Assembly (NCBI GenBank): GCA_910577635.1
Contig: CAJTNR010000003.1
Location: forward strand, 47,696-111,695
Source of the DNA: an uncultured Vampirovibrio sp.
GTDB lineage: Bacteria; Cyanobacteriota; Vampirovibrionia; Gastranaerophilales; Gastranaerophilaceae
Reading direction: 5' to 3'
DNA: 64,000 nt
Part shown: positions 9,028-18,204 of the stretch, one piece after another
Layout of the letters: the number at the start of each line of letters is the position of its first letter
Numbering within the stretch: the stretch's first letter is position 1
Translations under genes and position numbers: made by a program
The notes under the pieces: model-generated
Database searches by the model: none
Seen by the model: only the letters and a program-made list of their open reading frames with translations
What the model was told of the DNA's origin: nothing

Positions 9028-9294
9028 TTACATTTCCTGACCTTTTTGTTTATCGATCATTCCTTGAATTTTGTTGATTAATTCTTCGCCTTTTTTTGCC
9101 ATATCGTTGCTTATTGATTCGGCTTTTTCCTGAATTTCTTTAACAGCGCTTTGAGCTTTGTCATAAGCTTTCTGGGAAGATTCTTTGATTTTTTCTCTTG
9201 TTTCCTCACCTGATTGGGGAGCCAATAAAACGCCTGCAACAGCTCCAACAACACCGCCGATAACAAAGCCTGTAATAAATTTACCCATTGACAT
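9028..9294 (-). CDS. YtxH-domain envelope stress protein
   Basis: The 88-residue protein has the YtxH signature: a glycine-rich membrane segment FVIGGVVGAVAGVLLAPQSG followed by EETREKIKE and a long amphipathic coiled coil. Such proteins anchor in the membrane and are associated with general stress; their biochemical role is not known. It is the last of three minus-strand genes (YtxH, DUF948, YtxH) separated by only 6-19 bp, so they are one operon transcribed away from tRNA-Asn. Confidence 0.85.
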   Translation of the reverse strand: MSMGKFITGFVIGGVVGAVAGVLLAPQSGEETREKIKESSQKAYDKAQSAVKEIQEKAESISNDMAKKGEELINKIQGMIDKQKGQEM

Positions 9295-9313
9295 AATCTA
9301 TTTTCCTTTCTTT

Positions 9314-9664
9314 TTATTTTCTAAATAAACCTAATCCAAAAGAGACGCCTTTAAGAATCCCTTGTGAAAAACTTTTAAGTTTGCCTCCAAGACAAGCTCC
9401 TGCTCCAATTAAAGATGCAACTCCTGCTTTTGTACTTTGAAATTTTGCATCAGCATTGTTAGCAATTGAATTGATTGACTTTGCCGCTTCTTTAAGTTCT
9501 TTTAAAGTCGGTTCAATTTCTTTTTGAACACTTGTTGCAATAACATTTGCATTGTTAGCAAGATTGGTTGCGCTTATAATCAGTCTTACAATAAAAACTG
9601 TAAGAGTAATTAAACAAGCAATTGTTACAAACAAAAGTATTATAACACTGGTTTCTACGTTCAT
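9314..9664 (-). CDS. DUF948-like membrane protein
   Basis: This 116-residue protein has an N-terminal transmembrane helix (about 6-28, VIILLFVTIACLITLTVF), then an Asn/Ala-rich coiled coil (ATSVQKEIEPTLKELKEAAK) and a Gly-rich C-terminus. This matches the DUF948 (YtxG-like) proteins that pair with YtxH in Bacillus. Sitting between two YtxH genes, it probably forms a membrane-associated coiled-coil complex with them. Confidence 0.75.
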   Translation of the reverse strand: MNVETSVIILLFVTIACLITLTVFIVRLIISATNLANNANVIATSVQKEIEPTLKELKEAAKSINSIANNADAKFQSTKAGVASLIGAGACLGGKLKSFSQGILKGVSFGLGLFRK

Positions 9665-9670
9665 TCTATC

Positions 9671-9982
9671 CTACATTTCATCAACATTTGTTTCATTATT
9701 CTTAGCTTTTGCCAGCTGCTTTGCTTTTAAATAATCGTTGAATTTTTTATAAGCATCTTCAATTTTTTCTTTGGAGTTTTTGATAGCTAAAAGCGCTTGT
9801 TCTTTAGCTTGAAGCACTTCAGGGGAGTATTTTTCTCTTAGCTGTTCAAAAGTTTTTTTTAGTTCTCTTCTTGATTCTTCACCAGGTTTTGGTGCTAATA
9901 AAACACCTGCAGCAATGCCTCCTATTACACCTGCGAGGATGCCCATTGCAAAACCAAAGGAATTGTCATCTTTTCTGCACAT
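9671..9982 (-). CDS. YtxH-domain protein, second copy
   Basis: The 103-residue protein opens with a short polar leader and the hydrophobic YtxH segment FAMGILAGVIGGIAAGVLLA, then PKPGEESRRELKKTF and a Lys/Glu/Ala-rich coiled coil. It is first in the three-gene stress cluster and has an AAGGAGATG ribosome site. It differs from the copy at 9028-9294 enough that this is an old paralogy rather than a recent duplication. Confidence 0.85.
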   Translation of the reverse strand: MCRKDDNSFGFAMGILAGVIGGIAAGVLLAPKPGEESRRELKKTFEQLREKYSPEVLQAKEQALLAIKNSKEKIEDAYKKFNDYLKAKQLAKAKNNETNVDEM

Positions 9983-10092
9983 ATCATCTCCTTTTATACG
10001 TGAGTTTATTATAGCATTTTTTTTTCAAGTTTTAAAGTCCCCAAAAAGTTTAATGTTTAAAAATTTAGTAAATTTAAAAATAAAAAAAATAC

Positions 10093-10120
10093 TTGCTAAA
10101 AAAAAATTTTTTGCTATACT
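10093..10120 (+). promoter_or_regulatory. Sigma-70-like promoter upstream of tRNA-Asn
   Basis: TTGCTA (10093-10098) and TATACT (10115-10120) are separated by 16 bp and face tRNA-Asn 135 bp downstream. The region 9983-10254 otherwise holds no gene. Confidence 0.45.
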
Positions 10121-10254
10121 AAAAAAGAACCTAAACTAAGGTTCAAAAAATCCTCAATAGCTCCAAATAACTTCTAAACAACTTTCATACAACTTCCAAA
10201 CAAAGTTATTACAGCATTGATAAAAAACAAAAAATTAAATAACCATAATACTAT

Positions 10255-10326
10255 TCCTCAGTAGCTCAATGGCGGAGCAACCGGCTGTTAACCGGTAGGT
10301 TGTTGGTTCGAGTCCAACCTGGGGAG
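10255..10326 (+). tRNA. tRNA-Asn (anticodon GTT)
   Basis: The full cloverleaf can be folded: acceptor TCCTCAG/CTGGGGA, D stem GCTC/GAGC, anticodon stem ACCGG/CCGGT with loop CTGTTAA, T arm GTTGG-TTCGAGT-CCAAC, discriminator G. No CCA is encoded; a T-run follows. The coding region of the recombinase on the other strand ends inside this tRNA, which marks it as an integration target. Confidence 0.95.
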
Positions 10327-11799
10327 TTTTTTAGTACAAGATAGACCTTTGGCAAATATGTCAAAGGGTTTTTTGTACTCATAGCTTAGGTTTTCGCCAT
10401 CTACTAAAAAGTTCTGAAGTACAGAATTTATAAGTTCTTGTTTTTCTGAATTGTCAGCAAATTTATAAAGTGTTCCGACTTCTGAACAAATTTTTATAAA
10501 TCTTGCTCCAAGTTCTATAAAATTATTATTTGTGTTTTCATAAGCCGTTATATTACCGTTTATCATTGCTAAATCATTCATCCATTGATTATGTTTAGCC
10601 AACCAATAATCTTCTGTTATTTTGCCGTCTAACTTGTCTAAATAAATATTATCAATTCTATCTTGCAACTTGTTCTTTTGAGAATATAAACTATTTAAGC
10701 GTTCTTTTGTATATTTTTGCTCATCCTTAAAGCTCTCAACAAGCATTTTATTAATCCAAGTCTTATGTTCATCTGTTATTTTAATTTTGTCTAATGCCTG
10801 AATAATTTGCTTTTCAATATTTTCTTCTTTTATATATTTGTGTTGTTGCTCGCAAGTTCCTTTTCCACCTGTGCAGCTATAATAAATATATTTGCCCTTT
10901 TTAATTTCACCGCTAATTGTACATCCGCATTTTGCACATTTTAACATGCCAGCAAATAAAAAGTTCTTTGGAATTACATGTTTTGGTTTGCTGTCTTTTC
11001 TAAAGGCTATTTGAGCATTGTCAAACATTTGTTTTGTTATAAGTGGTTCGTGTTTTCCTTGATATAATTCATTTTTAAACTGAATCATGCCATAATAAAA
11101 CGGATTTTTTAAAATATGTTCAAGCTGTGATTTTGCAATTTTAGGATGATTGTCTTTATATACAAAACCCTCGTCATAAAGTCTTTTGGTTAATGCTCTT
11201 ATAGATATATTGTTTTGTGAATACAACTCAAAAGCCCTTAAAACAAGTGGTGATGTTGCTTCATCAACTACGCATTCACGCCTATTAGATTTTTTATAAC
11301 CATAAGCGGCTTTTCCGTTGATATAACCATCTTTTGCTTTTTGCAACAGTCCTTTTTTAACTTCTTCCCCTAAATTTTGAACATATTGCCTTGCCATGCC
11401 TACTTTAATTAAGTGCATAAACTTTTCGCTTGAATGAGATTGAGGAGTTAATACAACGCCTTCTTTTACAAAATGAATATCCAAGGGCAAATTGTCAACT
11501 GTTACATAATCAGGCAAGTTTCTATAAAGGCGGTCTGTTTTTTCAACAAGGATAGTATGACAATCTTTAGAATTTTTAAGGTATTTCAACATTTCATTAA
11601 AGTTTGTTCTGCCTGTGCATTTTGCAGTTTCAACATCTTCAAATTCTTTTGAAATATACATCCCTTTAGAATTAGCATAGTTTCTTAATAGTTCAAGCTG
11701 TGCTGGAATTGAAAAGCCTTCTCGTTCTTGTTCTTTGCTTGATACTCTTGCATAAATAACAACTTTAACAGAATGTATACTATTTTTAGCCATTTTCAA
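10288..11799 (-). CDS. Large serine recombinase (integrase) ending inside tRNA-Asn
   Basis: This 503-residue serine recombinase has the catalytic Ser in YARVSSKEQ near residue 18, the resolvase core, a Recombinase domain (GKAAYGYKKSNRREC onward), a zinc beta-ribbon (CAKCGC, then YYSCTGGKGTC) and a C-terminal coiled coil. It catalyses integration and excision with a Ser nucleophile. The last ten residues, PRLDSNQQPTG-like, are encoded by antisense tRNA-Asn sequence, so the present C-terminus was created or restored by integration. The start overlaps the HTH gene upstream by 14 nt; ATG at 11793 is an alternative start. The gene is intact, unlike the recombinase of island 2. Confidence 0.93.
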   Translation of the reverse strand: MKMAKNSIHSVKVVIYARVSSKEQEREGFSIPAQLELLRNYANSKGMYISKEFEDVETAKCTGRTNFNEMLKYLKNSKDCHTILVEKTDRLYRNLPDYVTVDNLPLDIHFVKEGVVLTPQSHSSEKFMHLIKVGMARQYVQNLGEEVKKGLLQKAKDGYINGKAAYGYKKSNRRECVVDEATSPLVLRAFELYSQNNISIRALTKRLYDEGFVYKDNHPKIAKSQLEHILKNPFYYGMIQFKNELYQGKHEPLITKQMFDNAQIAFRKDSKPKHVIPKNFLFAGMLKCAKCGCTISGEIKKGKYIYYSCTGGKGTCEQQHKYIKEENIEKQIIQALDKIKITDEHKTWINKMLVESFKDEQKYTKERLNSLYSQKNKLQDRIDNIYLDKLDGKITEDYWLAKHNQWMNDLAMINGNITAYENTNNNFIELGARFIKICSEVGTLYKFADNSEKQELINSVLQNFLVDGENLSYEYKKPFDIFAKGLSCTKKLPRLDSNQQPTG

Positions 11800-11968
11800 T
11801 TCCCTTTAAAATGCGCTCTAAATCAGCCCTTTTATAAAGTCTATACTTATTTAAAGGGTGTCTGTGGGGCTTTAGCTTCCCTGCCTTATCCCACCGCCTC
11901 AAAGTAGTTTTATCAACTCCTAAGAGTTCTGCTGCTTCTTTAATTGTTACATAGTCTTTGATGTTCAT
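11786..11968 (-). CDS. MerR/excisionase-type HTH protein, putative recombination directionality factor
   Basis: This 60-residue protein is almost entirely a winged-helix DNA-binding domain: YVTIKEAAELLGVDKTTLRRW, then the wing GKLKPHRHPLNKYRLYKRADLE. It resembles the excisionase and IS607-type HTH modules. Its overlap with the recombinase start implies co-translation. I infer a role in controlling direction of recombination from size and position; a simple regulator is the alternative. Confidence 0.8.
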   Translation of the reverse strand: MNIKDYVTIKEAAELLGVDKTTLRRWDKAGKLKPHRHPLNKYRLYKRADLERILKGIENG

Positions 11969-12028
11969 CTTATAAGTTTATAACAATATGAAACATTATG
12001 CAAGTATGTACAAATAAACATCAAAGTT

Positions 12029-12319
12029 TTAAATATGATATTCGTCTATATCCTTTTCTTTACCATTAAAGCGAACCACTATCTTTGGCATTTGTACATT
12101 TGTTTCATCAAATTGCACTGCTTTTCTTCTTGGATATAGATAAGGCAGCAAATCAAGGTTTATTTTAATTCTTGTATCAAGTGGAGTAGTTTCATCTTGA
12201 ACTATCCTTAAAAGTGATTCTAAGGGGTCATAATTGCCTAAATTTTCAACAAAATCAAGAGTTCTCTTGTTTGGAGTCCCCTTTTTCCTTCCGCCTGTTT
12301 TTGTGCCGTCTTTTGCCAT
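12029..12319 (-). CDS. Small phage-type protein with GGRKKGTPNK motif
   Basis: The 96-residue protein begins MAKDGTKTGGRKKGTPNKRT, a basic motif seen at the N-terminus of many small phage and mobile-element proteins, including terminase small subunit-like ones. The rest is an acidic helical region with YLYPRRKAVQF. No larger domain is visible. It lies between the HTH gene and the helicase on the same strand. A terminase-like or DNA-binding role is possible but not shown. Confidence 0.65.
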   Translation of the reverse strand: MAKDGTKTGGRKKGTPNKRTLDFVENLGNYDPLESLLRIVQDETTPLDTRIKINLDLLPYLYPRRKAVQFDETNVQMPKIVVRFNGKEKDIDEYHI

Positions 12320-12414
12320 ATCTTTATTATATCAAATTTTCAAGGTTTATCTACTTTAGATAAAAATTAACAATCGTTCTAGTTTTAACATATAATACAA
12401 AGGTTTTTATAGTA

Positions 12415-15400
12415 TTATTTGTTATTATTTTCAAATGTCTTTGGATATATGTTTATTGAGTTTAAATTTTTGACTATATCTTCAATAATTTCATTCTTGC
12501 GATTATAAAAATCACTTCCCCATATCCTATATATAGTCCAGCCCATACGCTCTAACTGTTTTTGTCTTAGGCTGTCCTCAAGCCATTTTTCTGGTGGATG
12601 ATATTTATCGCCATCACATTCAATTCCAAATTTTTGATTTGTACCTTCGACAACCAAATCAATCTTATAAGGTCCAACTTGAACTTGTGGGGTTAAAATA
12701 TAACCTTTATTTACCAAAGAATTATAAACAACTTCCTCAAAATCGGAATCAAATAATAATTTGTCCTTTTGCCTCTTATCTTCAATTTGACCGCTATTAA
12801 TAAATTCAAGAAGCTTATACCTTAAACAGTTTGTATTTGATATTTCTTCTAATTTAATTGAGTGAGCTAATATTACCTTGTCTTTTGCTCGACTTAGTGC
12901 AACATTAAATCTTTGAATATACATATCTTGAGTTAATGCAATATATTTTTTTAAATCATTAGGGCTTACAACCATTGATAAAATCATTATATCTCTTTCA
13001 TCCCCTTGAAATATTGCAGCATCACCTATTCTTATTTTGCGTTCTATTTGTTCATCCGCTGAGATATAATTACTTAAAATGCTCTGAATATATCTTGCTT
13101 GGTCAAATCCTGTTAGGGAAATTATACCAATACTTTTATTATTGTATTTTTCATCATTGACGATTGCTTCAATTTTTTTACAAATTTTTATTGCTTCATT
13201 GTCGTTTATATCGCAATTATCTCGCCTTCTTCCATTTTGCACATAAAGGCTTTCTAATGCTGGCGTTAATTTGTCTTGTGGTGATACATATCTTAGGGGT
13301 ACTATCTCGCCATTATAGCATAAATCATTACTAAACCTGATTATTTCAGGCAAACATCTAAAATGTTCTTTGAGCATTAAAACATTGCTTCCGCCTAAAG
13401 TTGCTTTTGCAATATCATAGATACTTGTTTTTAAATCGAAATATTTTCCTAATGGTATGTCTGATAAGTATTCTTGAATTTTATTTTGTATTTGCGTATC
13501 ATCTGCGCCAACGCTTATAGGGCTTACTTGTTTTGGGTCGCCTACGATAATAACTTTTTTACCTCTTGCTAATGATAAAAATGCTCTAATATCACTTTGA
13601 CTTGCTTCATCAATTATAACTACATCAAAAATTCCAATTTCAGAAGGGATAGTTTCTGATACTTTATAATTGGGCATAATCCAAACCGGAATTGCATTTT
13701 TTGCCTGCTGCATTGAATGTTGTACCTGCATTCTCCTTTTTTGAGCATTCTTTCCTGTTCCCTTTCCAAGTTTTCTTAAACCTAATTCCCATTCTTCCAA
13801 AGCTCTTAATTTTTTTTGAGTAACATTTGCTTTAATGTTTTTTATTGTGGTTTTTAAAATTAATTTTTCTTTTTTCTCTCTTAATTTTTGTCCTAAAGTT
13901 GTTAATTTATTCTCTAAATTGTTTAGATTAATGGCTAAGTTATTTATTTTGGAAATATAAGCATATAGAGCATTAAATTCAAAACTTTCTTGCCACCATT
14001 CAGGATAAAAATCACTATTTTCATTTTCTAAAATACAATTTGCCCAAATGGGACAAGAATTTTTAAGCTTATCAAATAATTTTAAATATTCATTATAATC
14101 ATCTTCCAAAGTTTCAAGTTCATATAATCTGTTATAAAACTTATTCCATTGTAATATAGCCTCTTTTGGATTTTTATAAATCAGTTCTAATGCTTCATAA
14201 AGTTGAGAACTTAAATAATAATTGTTCAAGTGGTTTGATAATGTTAATTTTAATTCTTCTTCTTTTGTTTTTGATGATATATATTTATCTTTATTTAGCT
14301 TGTATTTTATTGACTGCAATAAATTTTCTGCCGAATATTGCTTTAATATAAAATCCGCATTTTCAATAAATTTTTCGGATATTTTTTTAATATCTTCATT
14401 ATAACTGTTATATTTTAATACCGCACCCAATTCTTGCACCAGTTGAAAAATATTATTAAAACTATCCTCATTGTAGTAGTATTCATTAAAAAATATATTT
14501 TGTTCAATACTTGTATTTGCAATCTCTAAGTCTGAAATAGGTAATTTATAGCGTTTTGCAAGTTTATTCCAATTTAGAGCAAGGTTTTCTGTTGCTTCAA
14601 TTATTTCAATGTGCCTTTTTATATTTTGCCAATCTTCATAATTTTGAGGATTTTTGCTATCAATAAAGGTGTTTTTTAGCGTTAATTTCTCTTTTGTAGG
14701 AGATATTAGCATATTCAAAAGACTATAAACATTTTTACCATTCAATGTTTTTCTTATTTGTTTATTAATAAACTCTTGAAATTGAATAAGGTTAAAAGGT
14801 GTTTTTGTTTCTATTTTTGAAAAAATATCATATTCATCAAGCAGCTTTTTTATTTTGCTTATATATTCTTGTAGAATAGCGTTTACTTCAATTATTCTAT
14901 TATTTTCGGTTTCATTTTCTATTATTTTTATAAGATTTTTTTGCCATTCGTGTTTTATTAGTTTATCATTTTCTATTTTTGATGATAATAATTTTATATA
15001 TTCAAGCACTTGCGCATTTTGCACATTTTTAATAATTAAATCAGGAATGCAATTATTTATTCGCTCATCCAGCTCCTGAATTTTAAGAATATTATCTGTT
15101 AGAACTTCAAAATCTTTTGTATCAATAAGTAGATTTGTTGAAATTCTTTTTAATTTAAGGTCGTCTGTATCGTTTTTTAATTTCAAATGCAAATCTATAA
15201 GTCTTTTTAATTCATTTTCATCAATCGGAATTATTGGTTTTATGGTTGTAACTCCGTCTATGTTTTCACTCTTTGTAAATTCAATGCTATCTTGAAGCCA
15301 GCTGTGCCTATCTTTAATTTTGTTTAATTTTTGACACAATTCAATGGGCAAATATGCTTTATTATTGTAGTTGATTCTATTTAATTGAGATTTTACAACA

Positions 15401-16824
15401 AATTTAATTTTATTTTGAGTTTCTATTAATTCATTTTTTGTATCATCTAATGACTGATTAATTTCTTCAATTTCATTTTCTAAATGGCTTGTTGAATCTG
15501 TGATAGCTTGATTAATACCCAAAAACGCTTCTTCCATTTTTCTTTTACCGTCTGGAATGTTTGATAATATCGGAATGCAAAACTTTCTTAAATCTTTTGG
15601 TATTTTATTTAATAAGACATCTAGTGCTTGGTCTTTTTGGCTTGTTACTAAAACTCTTTTACCTTTTGCTAAAAAATGTGATATTAAATTTGCAATGGTA
15701 TGACTTTTTCCTGTTCCGGGTGGTCCTAAAACGATAACATTGTTTTGTCTTTCAATTTTATTTAAAATATTAACCTGTTCTTCATTAAAAGGAAGCGGAA
15801 ATAGTATTTCCTTATTTTGTAGAATTTCTGTTTCATTATATGCAACATTTTCAAAGTTTTCGGGAATATCTTGAGGGTCATCAAGAAAAGCTGCAAGTGA
15901 ACTGTTTTGAATATTATCATTATTCTCAATAATTTGTATATAATTTTCCAAGTCCTTTAATTCAGCATTTTGTCTTCTTTTACGATAAAAAATACCCCAT
16001 GTATCATATAACTTTAAATTTTCATCAATTTTTATTGGTAAGTTTTGTTCATCTTCTATTATTTCACTATTAACAATGTTGCCATCAATAGGATCTACAA
16101 AATTATTTAAAACATTTGTAAAAAATGGCATATATGTTTTTTTATCAGTAATATCATATTCCAGATTTTCAAAATTATTTTTTATTTCAGAAAGTTTAGC
16201 AGTGTATTCTTGTATTACTAAATCTTCTAAGGTGAAGGGCTTATCTTCAACTGGTTCAATCAGCAATCTTTTCTTTGTTGCGCTATAAGTAACATTTAAT
16301 TCTACTGTGATAAGCGGATAATTAATTGTATTGGTTTTAAGTTGATTTGCAACCTTTTTATAAGTTTGCCACGCTATAATGCCATGTCCAAGTACAAATT
16401 CAAAGCTTTCATCCCTTTGACTTTGCAATGAATAAAGTTCTCTAAAAAGATTTTCTACTTTTAATTTTTCTAAATTATCCGAATTCCATTTTTGAAGAGC
16501 AGGTAAAAAATCATTCCAAACCTGTTTGCATTCATCAGTAGCTTCAATAGATAATTCAGGATTGTGCGGATAGCCTTGGACATATCCTTCTAATATTTTT
16601 GGATATTTTGGTGGGGCTTCAATATTAGGATATTTAATTATCAAAAATTCCTTTTGAGTGGGATTATCAAAAATAGTCTTAATATATTCACTTTCAATAA
16701 AATCATTTTTAAATTTTTTTAATGGCAATTTGCTTAAATTAGTATTAACTTTTAGATTGGACTCTAAAACAGATTTAATATATTTGAATAAACTTGAAGC
16801 ACGATTTTTAATCTGATTTGTCAT
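12415..16824 (-). CDS. SF1 helicase with C-terminal PD-(D/E)XK (Vsr/DUF559-like) nuclease domain, putative defence protein
   Basis: The protein is about 1,469 residues from the ATG at 16824. An upstream in-frame start at 16893 would overlap the small membrane gene, so I reject it. N-terminal DUF4011-like region; Walker A LGPPGTGKSHT (near 370 from this start); long coiled coil; Walker B VVIIDEASQSD; motifs GDPKQVSPIS, EHFRCLPEI, QGDERDIMILS and RFNVALSRAKD, all as in COG1112 helicases. The last 110 residues form a nuclease domain with FEEVVYNSL, YKIDLVVEG, GIECDGDKYH and MGWTIYRIWGSDF, so the acidic and ExD catalytic positions are present. Helicases of this build with Vsr-like nucleases (for example the Hhe type) are reported anti-phage proteins. 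Its position in a recombinase island supports defence. Confidence 0.88.
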   Translation of the reverse strand: MTNQIKNRASSLFKYIKSVLESNLKVNTNLSKLPLKKFKNDFIESEYIKTIFDNPTQKEFLIIKYPNIEAPPKYPKILEGYVQGYPHNPELSIEATDECKQVWNDFLPALQKWNSDNLEKLKVENLFRELYSLQSQRDESFEFVLGHGIIAWQTYKKVANQLKTNTINYPLITVELNVTYSATKKRLLIEPVEDKPFTLEDLVIQEYTAKLSEIKNNFENLEYDITDKKTYMPFFTNVLNNFVDPIDGNIVNSEIIEDEQNLPIKIDENLKLYDTWGIFYRKRRQNAELKDLENYIQIIENNDNIQNSSLAAFLDDPQDIPENFENVAYNETEILQNKEILFPLPFNEEQVNILNKIERQNNVIVLGPPGTGKSHTIANLISHFLAKGKRVLVTSQKDQALDVLLNKIPKDLRKFCIPILSNIPDGKRKMEEAFLGINQAITDSTSHLENEIEEINQSLDDTKNELIETQNKIKFVVKSQLNRINYNNKAYLPIELCQKLNKIKDRHSWLQDSIEFTKSENIDGVTTIKPIIPIDENELKRLIDLHLKLKNDTDDLKLKRISTNLLIDTKDFEVLTDNILKIQELDERINNCIPDLIIKNVQNAQVLEYIKLLSSKIENDKLIKHEWQKNLIKIIENETENNRIIEVNAILQEYISKIKKLLDEYDIFSKIETKTPFNLIQFQEFINKQIRKTLNGKNVYSLLNMLISPTKEKLTLKNTFIDSKNPQNYEDWQNIKRHIEIIEATENLALNWNKLAKRYKLPISDLEIANTSIEQNIFFNEYYYNEDSFNNIFQLVQELGAVLKYNSYNEDIKKISEKFIENADFILKQYSAENLLQSIKYKLNKDKYISSKTKEEELKLTLSNHLNNYYLSSQLYEALELIYKNPKEAILQWNKFYNRLYELETLEDDYNEYLKLFDKLKNSCPIWANCILENENSDFYPEWWQESFEFNALYAYISKINNLAINLNNLENKLTTLGQKLREKKEKLILKTTIKNIKANVTQKKLRALEEWELGLRKLGKGTGKNAQKRRMQVQHSMQQAKNAIPVWIMPNYKVSETIPSEIGIFDVVIIDEASQSDIRAFLSLARGKKVIIVGDPKQVSPISVGADDTQIQNKIQEYLSDIPLGKYFDLKTSIYDIAKATLGGSNVLMLKEHFRCLPEIIRFSNDLCYNGEIVPLRYVSPQDKLTPALESLYVQNGRRRDNCDINDNEAIKICKKIEAIVNDEKYNNKSIGIISLTGFDQARYIQSILSNYISADEQIERKIRIGDAAIFQGDERDIMILSMVVSPNDLKKYIALTQDMYIQRFNVALSRAKDKVILAHSIKLEEISNTNCLRYKLLEFINSGQIEDKRQKDKLLFDSDFEEVVYNSLVNKGYILTPQVQVGPYKIDLVVEGTNQKFGIECDGDKYHPPEKWLEDSLRQKQLERMGWTIYRIWGSDFYNRKNEIIEDIVKNLNSINIYPKTFENNNK

Positions 16825-16838
16825 TGCAGAAAATAGCC

Positions 16839-17003
16839 TTACTTTCCTAATAGTATCAATAATAATAAAATTATAATTATCCAAGCCCACCAAGGAGTGC
16901 TTAAAAAAATAGCTTCCCCCAATATTACCAGCAAAAATCTTATTGGTTCACATCGCAATAAAATAATTGCAAATATAGCAAGTATAACTACTAATATTAG
17001 CAT
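16839..17003 (-). CDS. Small two-helix membrane protein coupled to the helicase
   Basis: A 54-residue ORF starting at 17003 (AGGAAATAAA before ATG) encodes two hydrophobic helices separated by a short polar loop: MLILVVILAIFAIILL, then PIRFLLVILGEAIF, and WAWIIIILLLLILLGK at the end. A longer start at 17021 has no better ribosome site. It stops 14 nt before the helicase start and its 3' end carries part of the helicase ribosome site. Although short and made of simple sequence, this close coupling argues that it is real. Function unknown; a membrane anchor or effector for the helicase-nuclease is a testable idea. Confidence 0.55.
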   Translation of the reverse strand: MLILVVILAIFAIILLRCEPIRFLLVILGEAIFLSTPWWAWIIIILLLLILLGK

Positions 17004-17158
17004 TTTATTTCCTAGATACAATGCTTTCGCAATTTGTAATTATTTCAGAAATATCATTCATAGCAAAAATATAGCATAAACGTTTTACTTATCAAGGTAA
17101 TATTTGCACCGCTGTTTAGGATAGAGAAACACACCTCAATAAGTCATAATTATTGATT

Positions 17159-17494
17159 ATGGAAAGAAATTTTAAAAAATCATTTGGTGCAAGAGTGCGC
17201 TATTTAAGAAAATTAGCAGGGTTAAGCCAAGAACAGCTTGCCGAGCTTGTGGGGATTGAGTATCAGTCTATAAGTAGAATTGAAACGGGGTTATATTTTA
17301 CAACCTTTGATAAATTACAAAAAATTGCAAGTGCACTTGATTTATCTATGAAGGATTTATTTGATTTTCCCGAAAGTGAGCCATCAAAAGAAGAATTAAT
17401 AGGAGCTATTACAAAAAATATAAATTCATTTGATAGAGAAGATTTAGAGAATATAAACAAAATGATAAATCTTTACTTAGAGTTCAAGAAGTAA
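17159..17494 (+). CDS. XRE-family regulator
   Basis: The 111-residue protein has an N-terminal HTH (FGARVRYLRKLAGLSQEQLAE, then IEYQSISRIETG) and a short helical tail (DREDLENINKMINLYLEF) typical of phage and ICE repressors. It diverges from the helicase operon across about 155 bp, which places it well to repress that operon or autoregulate. I choose ATG 17159 over the TTG at 17153. Confidence 0.88.
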   Translation: MERNFKKSFGARVRYLRKLAGLSQEQLAELVGIEYQSISRIETGLYFTTFDKLQKIASALDLSMKDLFDFPESEPSKEELIGAITKNINSFDREDLENINKMINLYLEFKK

Positions 17495-17525
17495 AGATTT
17501 TAAGGTTTAATTTAGCCAATTCTAA

Positions 17526-17936
17526 TTATTTCATAAGTTCCCTAAGTTCAAAAAGTCCATCCATAATTGAAGTCGCTGATTTTGTCTCTTGTAGAGGGCG
17601 GCCGTCCGTTGTATCTCTAAAAAATTCTAAAAATTTTATAATCTGCCCCAAAGCTGCGTTGTCTAGTGTTGCTTTAACAGTTACTAGCTGTACGAGTGCT
17701 TCTAACATATTAGCATTTTCAGGCATGGTAATCCCTGCCTTATTTAAGGCTTCCTGTATCGGTTTTGTTGGCGGTGAGCTTAATATAAGGTCAAGAGCTT
17801 GTTTTATGCTTGCTTTTTCTCTGCGCATTTGAGCAGTTTTTAATCCACCCTTACGGTCTCTTTTCTTTGCTTCCTCTTTGCTTAGCCCACCTTTTTGTAT
17901 TGGTTTTAAGTTTTTTAAACTATTTTCGATCTGCAA
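17526..17936 (-). CDS. Phage-type protein, possibly terminase small subunit-related
   Basis: The 136-residue protein begins with a Lys/Gly-rich motif, LKPIQKGGLSKEEAKKRDRKGG, then KTAQMRREKASIKQALDLIL and a helical, Ala-rich C-terminal half. This layout recurs in small proteins beside phage packaging genes. No large terminase or head gene is nearby, so it is a survivor of a lost phage. The ORF looks intact. It overlaps the PrimPol fragment upstream by 22 nt. Confidence 0.6.
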   Translation of the reverse strand: MQIENSLKNLKPIQKGGLSKEEAKKRDRKGGLKTAQMRREKASIKQALDLILSSPPTKPIQEALNKAGITMPENANMLEALVQLVTVKATLDNAALGQIIKFLEFFRDTTDGRPLQETKSATSIMDGLFELRELMK

Positions 17937-18204
17937 TTTTTTATTTCTCCTATATATCTGTTGCTGTCATAGCATTCAAGAGATTTGCAAAAATTATGTT
18001 TATTTGTCTTGCATAACCATCCGTCTTGCTTTTTACCCAAGAAAATGATGTGTAAACCCTTGCCGCTTTTGCTTTTTTCTATATAGCTACCCTCAAAAAG
18101 AGTAATAATTTCTTTTACTTCATCTGAATAATTGCCGTTATTGCCTATACAGTCGTCAATATCTATCGTGCAGATATTGTCTATTGTGCATTCGCCCATA
18201 ATTA
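17915..18204 (-). pseudogene. PrimPol (bifunctional primase-polymerase) N-terminal fragment
   Basis: The minus strand encodes TIDIDDCIGNNGNYSDE, then SYIEKSKSGKGLHIIFLGK and LECYDSNRYIG. These match the active-site strands of phage and plasmid primase-polymerases (ID.DDC; the S-GKGLHI motif; the E.YD..R stretch). Only about 90 residues remain of a domain that normally sits in a 250-800 residue protein, and the upstream end is fused to methylase sequence near 18205. It is a remnant. Confidence 0.65.

Noticed and set aside
16825..16893. Longer start of the helicase at 16893
   Set aside because: It would overlap the small membrane ORF, the extra residues look unrelated to the domain, and the ATG at 16824 has a fitting upstream site.
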